Assembly (NCBI GenBank): GCA_039680605.1
Contig: JBDKTA010000044.1
Span: 62,001 to 126,000 of the forward strand
Length of the DNA stretch: 64,000 nucleotides
DNA from: Planctomycetaceae bacterium
GTDB taxonomy: Bacteria > Planctomycetota > Phycisphaerae > SM23-33
Reading direction: 5' to 3'
The translations under genes and the position numbers were made by a program. Positions 34,970 through 43,817 of the stretch are shown here, one piece after another. The number at the start of each line of letters is the position of its first letter. Position 1 is the first letter of the stretch. The notes below the pieces were generated by a model. That model was not told the DNA's origin. It worked only from the letters and a program-made list of their open reading frames with translations, and made no database searches.

Positions 34970-36520
34970 ATGCCAGCGTCGCGACAAACGAATCCTTCGT
35001 CTGATCCCAGCGCAGCCCCCAAGACGCGTCGAAGCGTGCTCAAGGCCGGCGCCGGCGTGCTGGCCGGGGCGGCGCTGGCGGGAGTCGACAATGCCCATGG
35101 GCAACTGCCCACTGCGCCGGCGACCACGGCGACTTCACCGGCGACCACCGCCCAGACGCAAAGGACGAAGTATGACCGGTATCTTCACGATACCCGCAAC
35201 GACGCATGGCGGGCCAAGGTGCTGGAGGGCGAATCGCTCGAGCGGCAACTGACGCGGACCGAGCGGATCGATCCAGCCCGCCCCCTGCCGCCGGGGCTGC
35301 CGGGGCAAGACTATCTGCCGGTCATCACGCCCAATAACGTTTCGCTGCCTTTTAAGATCGTCGACGGGGTCAAGGTCTTCCACTTGGTTGCCCAGGAGAT
35401 CCGCCACCAGTTCGCTCCGGGGATCGAGGCGTTCACCTGGGGCTATAACGGACGCGTCAATGGACCGACCATTGAGGTCGTCGAGGGCGATCGGGTCCGG
35501 ATCTATCTGACCAATCATCTCCCCGCTCCGACCAGCCTGCACCCACACGGATTCCTGCTGCCCAACGGTTTGGACGGCGTCAGCGGGCTGACTAACCCGC
35601 CGGCCCTGCCCGGCGAGACATTCAAGATCGAGTTCACCATCCGCCAGCACGGCACGTTCATGTACCACAGCCATCATGACACCATGACGCAGGAAGGCAT
35701 GGGTCTGACGGGGATGGTCGTGATGCACCCGCGGCGTCAGTTGCATACCGTCGAGGAGATCGGCCTGCCGGTGGACCGGGATTTTGTCATCCTGCTCCAG
35801 GAGTGGCGCGTGGAAGTGGGGGCCCATCGCATCAACCCCTTCAGCATGGACTTCAATCTTTTCACGATGAACGGGGTTGTTTTTCCAGCGACCGAGCCGC
35901 TGGTCGCCCGACTGGGCCAGCGGGTGCGCCTGCGATTCGGTAATCTCTCGCCCATCGACCACCACCCGATCCACCTTCACGGCTACGAGTTCGCCATAAC
36001 CGCCCACAACGGCTTTCGTGTGCCCCCGGCCCAGCAGGTCATGCAGGTGACGGCGCTGATTCCGGTGGGGCGCACGCAGGAATGGGAGCTGCTGGCGTTG
36101 AATCCCGGCGACTGGATTTTCCACTGCCACATGACCCACCACACCATGAATCAGATGAACCACCTCTTTACCAACCTGGTCGGAGTGGCCCCCGGCGAGA
36201 CGGATAAAGAGATTCAGCAGCTTCTGCCCAACTACATGACCATGGCCACTGGCGGGATGAATGATCGTACCGGGCGCCCCATGCACCCGATCCCGCCCAA
36301 CTCCATCCCGATGAAGAACGAGGACGGGCCGTTTGGGCCGATCACCTTCGGCGGCATGACCAGCCTCTTCAAAGTTCGCGCCCAGATCAGCGATGAAGAC
36401 CTGGCACGCAACGCCGATCCGGGATGGTACGATCATCCGCCCGCAGAGATCGCTCAGCCGGCGACGGGCGACGAATTGCGGCGCGACGGGATCAACCCCT
36501 CAGGCGCCAGCCGCTCATAG
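34970..36520 (+). CDS. Tat-exported multicopper oxidase
   Basis: A 516-residue laccase-type oxidase. The twin-arginine signal reads TRRSVLKAGAGVLAG. Copper ligands are in HPHG (about 190), YHSHHD (about 231), HPIHLHG (about 332) and HCHMTHHTMNQM (about 384). The last contains the T1 Cys and an axial Met, typical of lower-potential enzymes. Related oxidases detoxify Cu(I) in the periplasm. I choose the ATG at 34970, which has AAGG nine bases upstream; GTG at 34961 and ATG at 34964 are in frame. Pairing with TolC and lipoprotein genes supports a copper role. Confidence 0.92.
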   Translation: MPASRQTNPSSDPSAAPKTRRSVLKAGAGVLAGAALAGVDNAHGQLPTAPATTATSPATTAQTQRTKYDRYLHDTRNDAWRAKVLEGESLERQLTRTERIDPARPLPPGLPGQDYLPVITPNNVSLPFKIVDGVKVFHLVAQEIRHQFAPGIEAFTWGYNGRVNGPTIEVVEGDRVRIYLTNHLPAPTSLHPHGFLLPNGLDGVSGLTNPPALPGETFKIEFTIRQHGTFMYHSHHDTMTQEGMGLTGMVVMHPRRQLHTVEEIGLPVDRDFVILLQEWRVEVGAHRINPFSMDFNLFTMNGVVFPATEPLVARLGQRVRLRFGNLSPIDHHPIHLHGYEFAITAHNGFRVPPAQQVMQVTALIPVGRTQEWELLALNPGDWIFHCHMTHHTMNQMNHLFTNLVGVAPGETDKEIQQLLPNYMTMATGGMNDRTGRPMHPIPPNSIPMKNEDGPFGPITFGGMTSLFKVRAQISDEDLARNADPGWYDHPPAEIAQPATGDELRRDGINPSGASRS

Positions 36521-36529
36521 GAGACTCGC

Positions 36530-36772
36530 ATGGCGGGGACATTGCGGAATCTTGCGACGGTCCTGGCACTGCTGGCGGCGTCCATCTTTGCCGGCTGCGG
36601 CGACCATGCGGGCGGGGCAGAAACCGATTCAGGAAGACAGGGCTTGCCCGAAGCCCAGGGCGTGCCGCCCGGTCCCTTGCGGGCAGCGACGCGCCCGAAC
36701 GTGGCCAGTCATCCCAATTCCCCCGCCCCGGCTAACGCTCCGAATGACAAACCTGCACCAATAGTCCCATAG
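36530..36772 (+). CDS. Small Pro-rich lipoprotein, last gene of the copper operon
   Basis: An 80-residue protein with a signal and lipobox IFAGC (Cys at 23). The mature part is short, Pro/Ala/Asn-rich and probably disordered. AGGAG lies seven bases before the ATG, nine bases after the multicopper oxidase stop. No family recognised. Confidence 0.75.
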   Translation: MAGTLRNLATVLALLAASIFAGCGDHAGGAETDSGRQGLPEAQGVPPGPLRAATRPNVASHPNSPAPANAPNDKPAPIVP

Positions 36773-36830
36773 GCGCATGCAGGTTTCTCTGCGGCCTTTG
36801 CGGGCTCTGCGATTCGTGCAGTTTTCGCGG

Positions 36831-38135
36831 TCAGCCGGCGCAGCGGGCGGCTTCTTCTTGGGCGATGGCGGTCCATTCCCACAGGCGCTGGGGCTGGTAG
36901 CGGACGGTGGAGATGTCTTTGAAGATCAGTTCGATATGGCAGCGTCCGCCCGCCAGGTCCAGCACTTGGCGGATGTGAGCCCGCGCTGCCTCGGGGCGCC
37001 AGTGGTCTTCGGCCAGCAAGGCGGGGTTGGGTTTGAAGCTGAAGATGTAGCGGTCGCCGACGGCCTCGACGGCCTTGGTCAGGTCTACCCACGGGCTCAT
37101 CGAGACCTTCCGCAGGTTGGGCACGCGCTGGAGCAGGCCCATCTTCAGGTGCAGCGGTTCACAGCAGCCGTAGTACGTCAGGCCCCAGCGGCTGAGCCAT
37201 CGCAGGTCGTGTTCGAGGGCGAACTGCCAGTGCATCTCGGGCGAGACTTGCGCGAAGATCTGGGCGTTCGAGCAGCCCCACATATTGTGAGGCCGCACGC
37301 GGGCGGGGTCGTAGTCGCCGCCGGGCAGGCCGCTGACGTACCCGTATCCGCCTGAGCCCACGCGGATGTTGCGGTTGTCCAGGCTCAGGGCGTTGAGTGC
37401 GACGAATTGGTCGAGCTCGACCATCCAGGCGTCGACCATGCGGTCGACGGCGGCATGGACCATCTCCGGTCGGTTGACCAGGTCGACCATCGCCTCCTCG
37501 ACGCCCCACCAGCGGATGAGGTAGTCCCACGGGGTGAACCAGATGTGGGTCTGCCCGACCTGGCGCACGGGCATGATGTCCTCGTAAAGGTCGCGCATCG
37601 TCTCCAGGGCGATGCGGCTGGCCGCTTCGTTGTGGGTGACGGTGGGCATGCGGATCTTCTCGATGTCCTCCGGCCCGGATATCTGGCGGTGGAACCGGCG
37701 GCTGTAGATGCCGCTGGCGGCGTCGGTGGTGGCGATATCGACCTCTTCGATGATCCCGAAGTCGCTGGAGTGCAGGGCTAGCGGGCATTCGAGGAAGTCG
37801 CTGACGACCATGTCGGCGGGCATGTGCTTCCACTGGTAGAGCGTCTGGCGCATCTGGGTTTCCTGCTCGCGCGCCCAGGGGTGGCTCGTGCGCAGGGCCA
37901 GTTCGCCGTCGACGTCCATCTCGTGCCAGGGAATCTCATTCACCCAGACCATCGGGCGCAGCGAGTCCAGGTCGTTTAGGCGCGTCCAGAGCGCTGCCGT
38001 GTCACGGTGGACGCTCATCGCGGCGACCTGGGCGACCCGCTCGGCCAGCTCGCGAAGGACCGCGCGGTCGGCGGGCGGCAGTTCGATCGGTTCGGTGGTC
38101 GGGGCCGGCGTGACGTGGCTGGGGTCATGAAGCAT
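36831..38135 (-). CDS. URO-D-like TIM-barrel protein
   Basis: A 434-residue cytoplasmic protein distantly similar to uroporphyrinogen decarboxylase-type methyltransferases found in anaerobes and Planctomycetota. GAGGAG precedes the ATG by seven bases. Features include WVNEIPWHEM near 75, FTPWDYLIRWWGVEEAM in the middle and the YYGCCEPLH motif, where two adjacent Cys and a His could bind a metal as in corrinoid methyltransferases. The substrate is unknown. It lies 15 bases after the M20 peptidase gene on the same strand. Confidence 0.75.
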   Translation of the reverse strand: MLHDPSHVTPAPTTEPIELPPADRAVLRELAERVAQVAAMSVHRDTAALWTRLNDLDSLRPMVWVNEIPWHEMDVDGELALRTSHPWAREQETQMRQTLYQWKHMPADMVVSDFLECPLALHSSDFGIIEEVDIATTDAASGIYSRRFHRQISGPEDIEKIRMPTVTHNEAASRIALETMRDLYEDIMPVRQVGQTHIWFTPWDYLIRWWGVEEAMVDLVNRPEMVHAAVDRMVDAWMVELDQFVALNALSLDNRNIRVGSGGYGYVSGLPGGDYDPARVRPHNMWGCSNAQIFAQVSPEMHWQFALEHDLRWLSRWGLTYYGCCEPLHLKMGLLQRVPNLRKVSMSPWVDLTKAVEAVGDRYIFSFKPNPALLAEDHWRPEAARAHIRQVLDLAGGRCHIELIFKDISTVRYQPQRLWEWTAIAQEEAARCAG

Positions 38136-38150
38136 GTGGCATCTCCTCTG

Positions 38151-39533
38151 TCAACGGTTGCCCAGGTGCTCCAGCAGGGCGGCCGAGGCGATGGATCCGC
38201 GGTAGAGCTGGTCGAGCTTGAAGTGCTCGTTGGGACTGTGGAGGTTGTCCTCGGGCAGACCAAAGCCCATCAGGACCGCGTCGAGCCCCAGGACGCGCTG
38301 GATCAGCTCCGTCACCGGTACCGACGCCCCGCACCGGATCAGCACCGGGCTCTTGCCGAAGGCCTCGCTGACAGCCGCCTGCGCTGCCGTCATCGACGGG
38401 CTCTGCGTCGCCAGCATCACCGGCCGCGAGGAGGCGTGGAACACCAGGTCGCTCGCCAGGCCCGGCGGGGTGTTGGCGGCCACGAACTCGGCCAGCGCCT
38501 GTTCGATCTTCCAGGGGTTCTGGTTGGCGACCAGTCGCATCGAGAACTTGGCCGAGGCGCGGGCCGGGATGATCGTCTTGGAACCCTTTCCCGTGTATCC
38601 GCCGACGATGCCGTTGCAGTCGAGCGTGGGCCTGGCCCAGAGGCGCTGCAGGGCGGGCAGGTTCTTCTCTCCGCCGCCCAGGCGCCCGTCGCGCACGCCC
38701 AGGAACGTCGCCATCGCCGATTCATCGAAAGGCAGGGTCTCCCACGCCCGGCGCTCGGCATCGGTCAGCGGCAGCACGTCGTCGTAGAAGCCCTTGAGCG
38801 TCACGCGGCCGCTCGCGTCGTGCAGCGAGGCGATCATGGCCGTCAAGGCGTTGACGGGATTGGCAGCCGCGCCGCCGTACTCGCCGCTGTGGATGTCGCG
38901 ATTGGGTCCGGTGAGGGTCAACTCGGCGTAGACCAGCCCTCGCAGGGCGTAAGTGATGCTCGGGATGCCATCGGCGAAGAAGGACGAGTCGCTGATGACG
39001 GCGGCGTCGGCGGACAGCTCGTCTTTATGTTCGAGAATGAACGGCTCCAGGTCGGGCGAACCGATTTCCTCTTCGCCCTCCAGCAGCAGCGTGACGTTGA
39101 CGGGCAGGCCCAGCGTCCGCTGCCAGGCCTCGATGGCCATCACGTGCGTGAAGAGCTGTCCCTTGTTGTCATTGGCGCCGCGGGCATAGACGGCGCCGCC
39201 GCGGACGGCGGGCTCGAAGGGGGGGCTGGTCCACTGGTCGAGCGGGTCGGCCGGTTGGACGTCGTAATGACCGTAGATGAGCACGCGCGGCGCGTCGGGC
39301 CCGGCGGCGGCCGGTGCGTGGGCCAGCACGTTGGGCTTGCCGGTGGTGGGCACAACGCGTGCGGAGCATCCGGCGGCGATGAGCCGCTGCGCGAGCCATT
39401 GGGCGCAGGGCGTGCAGGCGTCGGCGTCGCCGCTGACGTTGGCGATCGAGGGGAAGCGAAGCAGATCCATCAGCTCGTCGAGGTGCCGCGAGCGATGGGT
39501 TATCAAGTATTCGGCGACGGCGGGGGCAAGCAT
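38151..39533 (-). CDS. M20-family metallopeptidase / dipeptidase
   Basis: A 460-residue zinc-dependent dipeptidase of the M20 (CNDP-like) family. Metal and catalytic motifs are GHYDVQP (about residue 90), GANDNKGQLF (about 122), LEGEEEIGS (about 152) and DSSFF. The dimerisation (lid) domain occupies about 200-320. GAGG lies six bases before the ATG at 39533; the frame further upstream is a shadow of the next gene. It probably hydrolyses peptides in the cytoplasm. Its stop is 15 bases before the URO-D-like gene. Confidence 0.93.
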   Translation of the reverse strand: MLAPAVAEYLITHRSRHLDELMDLLRFPSIANVSGDADACTPCAQWLAQRLIAAGCSARVVPTTGKPNVLAHAPAAAGPDAPRVLIYGHYDVQPADPLDQWTSPPFEPAVRGGAVYARGANDNKGQLFTHVMAIEAWQRTLGLPVNVTLLLEGEEEIGSPDLEPFILEHKDELSADAAVISDSSFFADGIPSITYALRGLVYAELTLTGPNRDIHSGEYGGAAANPVNALTAMIASLHDASGRVTLKGFYDDVLPLTDAERRAWETLPFDESAMATFLGVRDGRLGGGEKNLPALQRLWARPTLDCNGIVGGYTGKGSKTIIPARASAKFSMRLVANQNPWKIEQALAEFVAANTPPGLASDLVFHASSRPVMLATQSPSMTAAQAAVSEAFGKSPVLIRCGASVPVTELIQRVLGLDAVLMGFGLPEDNLHSPNEHFKLDQLYRGSIASAALLEHLGNR

Positions 39534-39544
39534 ATCGGACCTCA

Positions 39545-40144
39545 TCAGACAGTTGGTTTGGGTTTCCAAAATTGCCACCAGGCCCGCCGCGGCGGCGAGG
39601 CGGACGCGGGCGGGGGCATCGACGGACCGGGGCTGGGGAGTCTGGCCAGCAGGTCCCGCAGGTGGTCTTGGGCGAACTGCTCGGGGGCGGCGTGGTAGGG
39701 GACGTCGGAGTGGAAGAACGCCCCGGGCGGGGGCAGTTGCTCGTGCGGGGCGTAGAACTTGAGGGCTTCCTGCAGACAGAGGGCGGCCTGGCAGGCGGCC
39801 AGGCGCGCCTCGGCGGGCGAGGCGGCCTTGCGCGACTCGATCATCATCAGATCGCTGAGGCTGAGCCATTGGCCCAGGTCGACGATGCGGCTGGGCTGGG
39901 GCTTGGGGTTGATGGTCAGACACTGGCCCTGTTCGTCGTGGGGCAGCGGGTCGCAGATGAAATCGAAGTCATGGCAGGCGTTGCAGGCTTTGCACCGGGC
40001 CTCGACACGGACAGGTCCGCTCTGCGAGGGGGCCACCGGCTCGCCTTGAATTTCAAAAGGCCCCTTGCCGCAGGCGCTGCAGAGGCGAACCATCAGGCAG
40101 AGGCGAATCTCGTTGAAACTATGTGCGTGTGGAAGGGAATCCAT
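39545..40144 (-). CDS. Zinc-ribbon protein of unknown function
   Basis: A 199-residue soluble protein. The N-terminus has two Cys pairs, CSACGKG and CKACNACHDF, about 30 residues apart, which would form a zinc ribbon. A helical middle and a Pro-rich end with a basic Trp-rich terminus (RRAWWQFWKPKP) follow. The start is uncertain: ATG at 40144 is used, GTG at 40156 is possible. It is 11 bases upstream of the M20 peptidase start. No family recognised. Confidence 0.72.
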   Translation of the reverse strand: MDSLPHAHSFNEIRLCLMVRLCSACGKGPFEIQGEPVAPSQSGPVRVEARCKACNACHDFDFICDPLPHDEQGQCLTINPKPQPSRIVDLGQWLSLSDLMMIESRKAASPAEARLAACQAALCLQEALKFYAPHEQLPPPGAFFHSDVPYHAAPEQFAQDHLRDLLARLPSPGPSMPPPASASPPRRAWWQFWKPKPTV

Positions 40145-40238
40145 CTGTAATGTCACGTGCCGCTACAACCACTGACCGGACTTTTCGCCCCGGTCCCTCG
40201 AGTGCCCCGCCCGTCTGGCGCTATTGGCGGTCTTGTGC

Positions 40239-40721
40239 CTACTGCTGCGCCGGCGGGGACGCCTCGCCGGGAAGATCGAACTCGCCGCTACCGGTCTTCG
40301 GGGCCGGCGCCGCGCCCGCGGGGTCGGCCCCGCCGGTCGCGCCGCCCGGCGCTGCGGGCTCCGGCGTCGCCGGGGCCGGTGCCGGCGGCGGTGTCGCGTC
40401 GGGCAGCGGCGTCGGCTGTGTCGTCGCCGCCGCGGCGTCAGTGGTGGGAGCAGTGGCCGGTTGCGTCGTCGCCGGGGCGGTTGTCGTGCTGGGAGGCAAT
40501 GCCTCCCCAATGGCCGGAACGGTCTTGCGCCGGTTGATCTCGGCAGCCAGTTCCGCCTGGTCCGCCGCCAACGCCGGATCGACAAAGTCGCTGACGGTGC
40601 TGACAGGAGTGTCCTTGGTCGCGTCATGTTTCTCGGCGCGAGGCGGAACAGAGTCGTTTCGTCTGCAGCCGGCCATCGTTATGACGGCCGCCAGAAGCAG
40701 TAATGTTGCGTATCTCGTCAT
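40239..40721 (-). CDS. Pro/Ala/Thr-rich lipoprotein
   Basis: A 160-residue lipoprotein. The ATG at 40721 has a perfect GGAGGT eight bases upstream; the longer frame to 40763 has none. Lipobox is TMAGC (Cys19). The mature part begins charged, then becomes a low-complexity stretch of Pro, Ala and Thr-Gln repeats, typical of a flexible spacer anchored in a membrane. No domain recognised. Confidence 0.8.
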   Translation of the reverse strand: MTRYATLLLLAAVITMAGCRRNDSVPPRAEKHDATKDTPVSTVSDFVDPALAADQAELAAEINRRKTVPAIGEALPPSTTTAPATTQPATAPTTDAAAATTQPTPLPDATPPPAPAPATPEPAAPGGATGGADPAGAAPAPKTGSGEFDLPGEASPPAQQ

Positions 40722-40773
40722 TGACCCGTACCTCCTGGGCACATTATACATCGGCAGGGGCATGGCAGGTCCA

Positions 40774-41682
40774 TCAGCCCGTGATGATGTTCCAAAATGT
40801 CTTGGCCAATCCGCGGACCAGGGCGAAGTTGGCCACTCCGGCGGCCACCAGCGCCGCCAGCATCGTCAGCACCAGCGCTCGCAGTTCGATCTCATTGATG
40901 CCTTCGCCGGCCGGGGCCCAATAGATCGTCACCAGCAGCAGGTAGACGGCGCCCTGGACGAACCAGAGCCACACCGGCACTTCGGTGAACAGCGACCACT
41001 CGAAAAACCGCGGCGCTTTCTCGGTGCTGAAGAAATTGGCCAGTTCCTTGCGCTGGGCAGCGTCCTGCAGTTCCAGCGGCTGGATCTTCACCACGTACGG
41101 CGAAGTAGGCGCGACGCGTTTGTGGATCTGCAGCGCCAGTTCCTGGGCTTTGAGAGCTTCGGCGGCGGCGGCCTCGGTGGCCTGCTTGAACTGTGGCGAG
41201 ACGGTCGGGGCGGTGTTGTAGTTCGAGGCGATGTTGCGCATCAGCACCGCGGCCAGTTCGGCGACCTTGCGCGCCTCGGCGTCGAGTTTCTCCGCCTGCA
41301 GCATTGCTGCCGCCGGCGCCGTCGCGGGGCGCGTGGCGGAGTCTTTGTGAACCTCGACAGGAACGGCGAGGGTTTGCGCCGCCGTCAGCAGTCGCCTGGC
41401 GGCGGCGACCATCTCCTTCGCCGAGCGCGGTTCCTGCTCGAAGACGTCGACCCCGGAGTATTCCTCCTTGGCGCCGGCGTACTTGAGGGCCTGCTCGTTG
41501 CCTTCATCGAGGGCGCCGCGATTGCGCATGACGACATAGAGGCTCGATATGGCTACGAAGTACACCACCGACAGCACCCCGAAGAAGACGGCCACCTCCA
41601 CCATCGACAACAGCGTGTATCCGATCGACTCGGAGAGCGACTGCGGCTTTTTCAGGATTCCTGCCCGGGACAGCAGACTCAT
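40774..41682 (-). CDS. Integral membrane protein of unknown function
   Basis: A 302-residue protein. One membrane helix lies near the N-terminus (about 28-52), a large extracytoplasmic helical domain follows (about 55-215), and two or three helices end the protein (about 230-298). GGAG lies six bases before the ATG at 41682. The middle resembles an Ala-rich coiled region (KVAELAAVLMRNIASN, EAAAAEALKAQELALQIHKR). No family recognised. It is part of the minus-strand run from the pseudopilin to the URO-D-like gene. Confidence 0.78.
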   Translation of the reverse strand: MSLLSRAGILKKPQSLSESIGYTLLSMVEVAVFFGVLSVVYFVAISSLYVVMRNRGALDEGNEQALKYAGAKEEYSGVDVFEQEPRSAKEMVAAARRLLTAAQTLAVPVEVHKDSATRPATAPAAAMLQAEKLDAEARKVAELAAVLMRNIASNYNTAPTVSPQFKQATEAAAAEALKAQELALQIHKRVAPTSPYVVKIQPLELQDAAQRKELANFFSTEKAPRFFEWSLFTEVPVWLWFVQGAVYLLLVTIYWAPAGEGINEIELRALVLTMLAALVAAGVANFALVRGLAKTFWNIITG

Positions 41683-41772
41683 CGGATGCTCCTCATACTC
41701 GCAGCCCCCATTATTGGCAGAGCGAGCCCCAATGACAAGGCCAAAAAGCAGCTCCCCGTCCACTCGCGTTGG

Positions 41773-42423
41773 TCAACGCAGCGGCGCGGGGATCAAGGCT
41801 GCGATATTGTCGGCCGTTAGAATCGTGTAGTGGTCGCTGACGCTGTGGCCTGTGCTGGGCGCTGCGGCGGCGAGAGCGGCGCGGCGGGCGAGGGCAATGG
41901 CGCTGCCGCGGCGGATCAGTTCCAGCGCGGGCGAGGCGGCGTGATCGGCGTTGCCGACGAAGACCGCGCGCCCGCCGGCGTCAAAAAAACGCCGCAAGGG
42001 TGCGGTCATCTGCACGTGCGTAAAACTCCCCGGCGACGAGACCACCACCACCTGGGGCGAATGCGCCGCGATCGCCTGCTCCAGGGCCGGCGTGTAATGA
42101 TCGTCAATGGCTACGCCTTGGATGAAGGGGTTGAAGACGGACACCTCGTGTCCGGCCTCTTTCAGCAGCGCGGTCAGCCGCCGCTCGCGGCGGGCATAAA
42201 CGCCGTGGGGGTCCTCGACGAAAGCCACAATCGAAATGCGCTTCGGCGGCGAGCAAAAATCTGACATGGCCCGCGCCACGTGCTCGGACAGTTCCTCCTG
42301 AAACGCTGCGCCCGTCAGCACGCCGCCGGAGCGGCCGCCCATCGTGCATACCACGATCGTCACCGCCACCGCCAGCAATACCGCCGCAAAAATCAGGCCA
42401 CGATTCTGTGAAACAAACGACAC
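41773..42423 (-). CDS. Single-pass membrane-anchored protein of unknown function
   Basis: A 216-residue protein starting at GTG (42423), which has AAGGAAAGGG six bases upstream. The hydrophobic anchor is about 10-30, and the rest is a Rossmann-like alternation (ISIVAFVEDP, HEVSVFNPF, PQVVVVSSPG, AVFVGNADH) resembling the GldG/DUF4350-type fold. No catalytic motif is clear. It follows the pseudopilin gene by 28 bases on the same strand. Confidence 0.7.
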   Translation of the reverse strand: MSFVSQNRGLIFAAVLLAVAVTIVVCTMGGRSGGVLTGAAFQEELSEHVARAMSDFCSPPKRISIVAFVEDPHGVYARRERRLTALLKEAGHEVSVFNPFIQGVAIDDHYTPALEQAIAAHSPQVVVVSSPGSFTHVQMTAPLRRFFDAGGRAVFVGNADHAASPALELIRRGSAIALARRAALAAAAPSTGHSVSDHYTILTADNIAALIPAPLR

Positions 42424-42451
42424 AAGGATCCCTTTCCTTAAAATACCGCCT

Positions 42452-43270
42452 TCAATCTGTGAACAGCGTGATCGACGAGTCATAGAAACCGTTCCACAAC
42501 GAGGGGTCACCCGTCCCGCCCACAGCCGTAGGGTCTTCGCTGTCGTATCCGGCCTCCGTCATTGTCAGCGACCGCACGTTGCCGTCGGCGAAGACGACGT
42601 TGAATTTGGACCCGTGGCGCGGGTCGGCCGGGCACTGCAGCCCTGAGCCCGAGTCGCCCCAGCGCCCTTGCAGCGCCACCGGCGGGTCGAGGGTGTAGGC
42701 GTGTGGCTGGCCGGTCATGGCGTTGTCGCCGAAGGAGTCGCCGACGAGGATGGTCTGGGCGGGCTTGGCGATCTGGCTGCGCACCACGGGACCATATCGC
42801 CGCAGTCCCGTCGCCTGCGGGGCGAAGGGGCCAAACGTCATCCAGTTGTATCCGTACGAGCCGGTGCGGGCGTAGTCGCCGCGGTTCTTGCCTGGCGGGA
42901 GCTGATACTTTGAAGCCGCAATATTCGGGCAGCGAAACCCATTGCTGATAATCATGTTTCCGTTGGAAGGAAGGCTTTCGATGTTCGGATCGACCACCGA
43001 CCCGCCGATATAGGGCCCCAGCAGAGTGATCCATCGCACCTGCGGGTTGGTCTTGGACCGCACCGTGGGATAGCTGTCATTGTTCGCCCGAGTGTAGGCA
43101 TTCATGGCTCGGCCGATCTCTTTGATATTGGTGGCACAAACGACACGCCGGGCATCCTGAAGTGAATTGCCTACCACCGGAACCAGGATCGAAACCAACA
43201 CCGAGATGATCGCCACCACGACCAGCAACTCCACCAGCGTGAATCCTCCTGTTCGATACTTGTCGTTCAT
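42452..43270 (-). CDS. Type II secretion-type pseudopilin with H-X9-DG domain
   Basis: A 272-residue protein with a prepilin peptidase signal: GGFTLVELLVVVAIISVLVSI, where G precedes the F at +1 and E sits at +5. The C-terminal domain ends with HGSKFNVVFADG, the H-X9-DG motif that is common in Planctomycetota and usually annotated DUF1559. AAGGAAGG precedes the ATG. It is likely assembled by a type IV pilus/T2SS-like machine encoded elsewhere. The anti-sigma protein at 45575 has a related ectodomain. Confidence 0.92.
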   Translation of the reverse strand: MNDKYRTGGFTLVELLVVVAIISVLVSILVPVVGNSLQDARRVVCATNIKEIGRAMNAYTRANNDSYPTVRSKTNPQVRWITLLGPYIGGSVVDPNIESLPSNGNMIISNGFRCPNIAASKYQLPPGKNRGDYARTGSYGYNWMTFGPFAPQATGLRRYGPVVRSQIAKPAQTILVGDSFGDNAMTGQPHAYTLDPPVALQGRWGDSGSGLQCPADPRHGSKFNVVFADGNVRSLTMTEAGYDSEDPTAVGGTGDPSLWNGFYDSSITLFTD

Positions 43271-43319
43271 AGGCCTTCCTTTTGTTGAAGCAGAATATTT
43301 TCAATCAGTCCCTCGATCG

Positions 43320-43349
43320 AGAAAGTTCACCATAGTGAACTTTCTATGG
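43320..43349. promoter_or_regulatory. Overlapping palindromes upstream of the pseudopilin
   Basis: AGAAAGTTCAC (43320-43330) is exactly complementary to 43335-43345 around CATA. A second palindrome, CCATAG (43330-43335) with CTATGG (43344-43349), overlaps it. The element is AT-rich relative to its surroundings and about 50 bases upstream of the pseudopilin ATG. There is no T-run in the gene direction, so an operator is more likely than a terminator. Confidence 0.6.
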
Positions 43350-43547
43350 TACGCCAAACAAAAACACAAAAAAATTATGGCGTGGTCGGTGGTGATCCTG
43401 TGGCCGCACTCCCTGTCCCGTCCTCGCTCCCGTTCCGCCCCATGGCGCACCACTGCGCGTGTCGCCATCTCTAAATCCTCTTAATCCGTTTCTAATCCCT
43501 CAATCCCGAACTCCCCGGCCCTGTCCCCGAAGGCTTATGCCACTGGT

Positions 43548-43817
43548 CTACACCTGCGTCTCATCCTCCAACTCGCCGGTGGCTGTCAGCGACCCGTCGG
43601 CGTTCTTGGACAGCAGTTGGATTTTCTTTTCGGCCGCATCGAGGATGACGCGGCACTGCTGCACCAGCCGCGTGCCCTGGGCGTACATTTCGATGGCCTG
43701 TTCGAGGGGTACCTGTCCGGACTCGATTTTTTCGACGATGCCTTCGAGCTGGGCCAGGGCCTGTTCGAAGGACAGTCTGGCGGTTTCGTTCTGCGGTGCG
43801 TCGCTTTGCGTGCTCAT
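43548..43817 (-). CDS. xseB: Exodeoxyribonuclease VII small subunit
   Basis: An 89-residue protein, normal for XseB, which binds XseA to form the exonuclease that degrades single-stranded DNA. The core LSFEQALAQLEGIVEKIESG and LEQAIEMYAQGTRLVQQCR are family-diagnostic helices. The start ATG overlaps the xseA stop as ATGA and has GAGGA upstream; the longer open frame inside xseA is a shadow. Confidence 0.95.
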   Translation of the reverse strand: MSTQSDAPQNETARLSFEQALAQLEGIVEKIESGQVPLEQAIEMYAQGTRLVQQCRVILDAAEKKIQLLSKNADGSLTATGELEDETQV

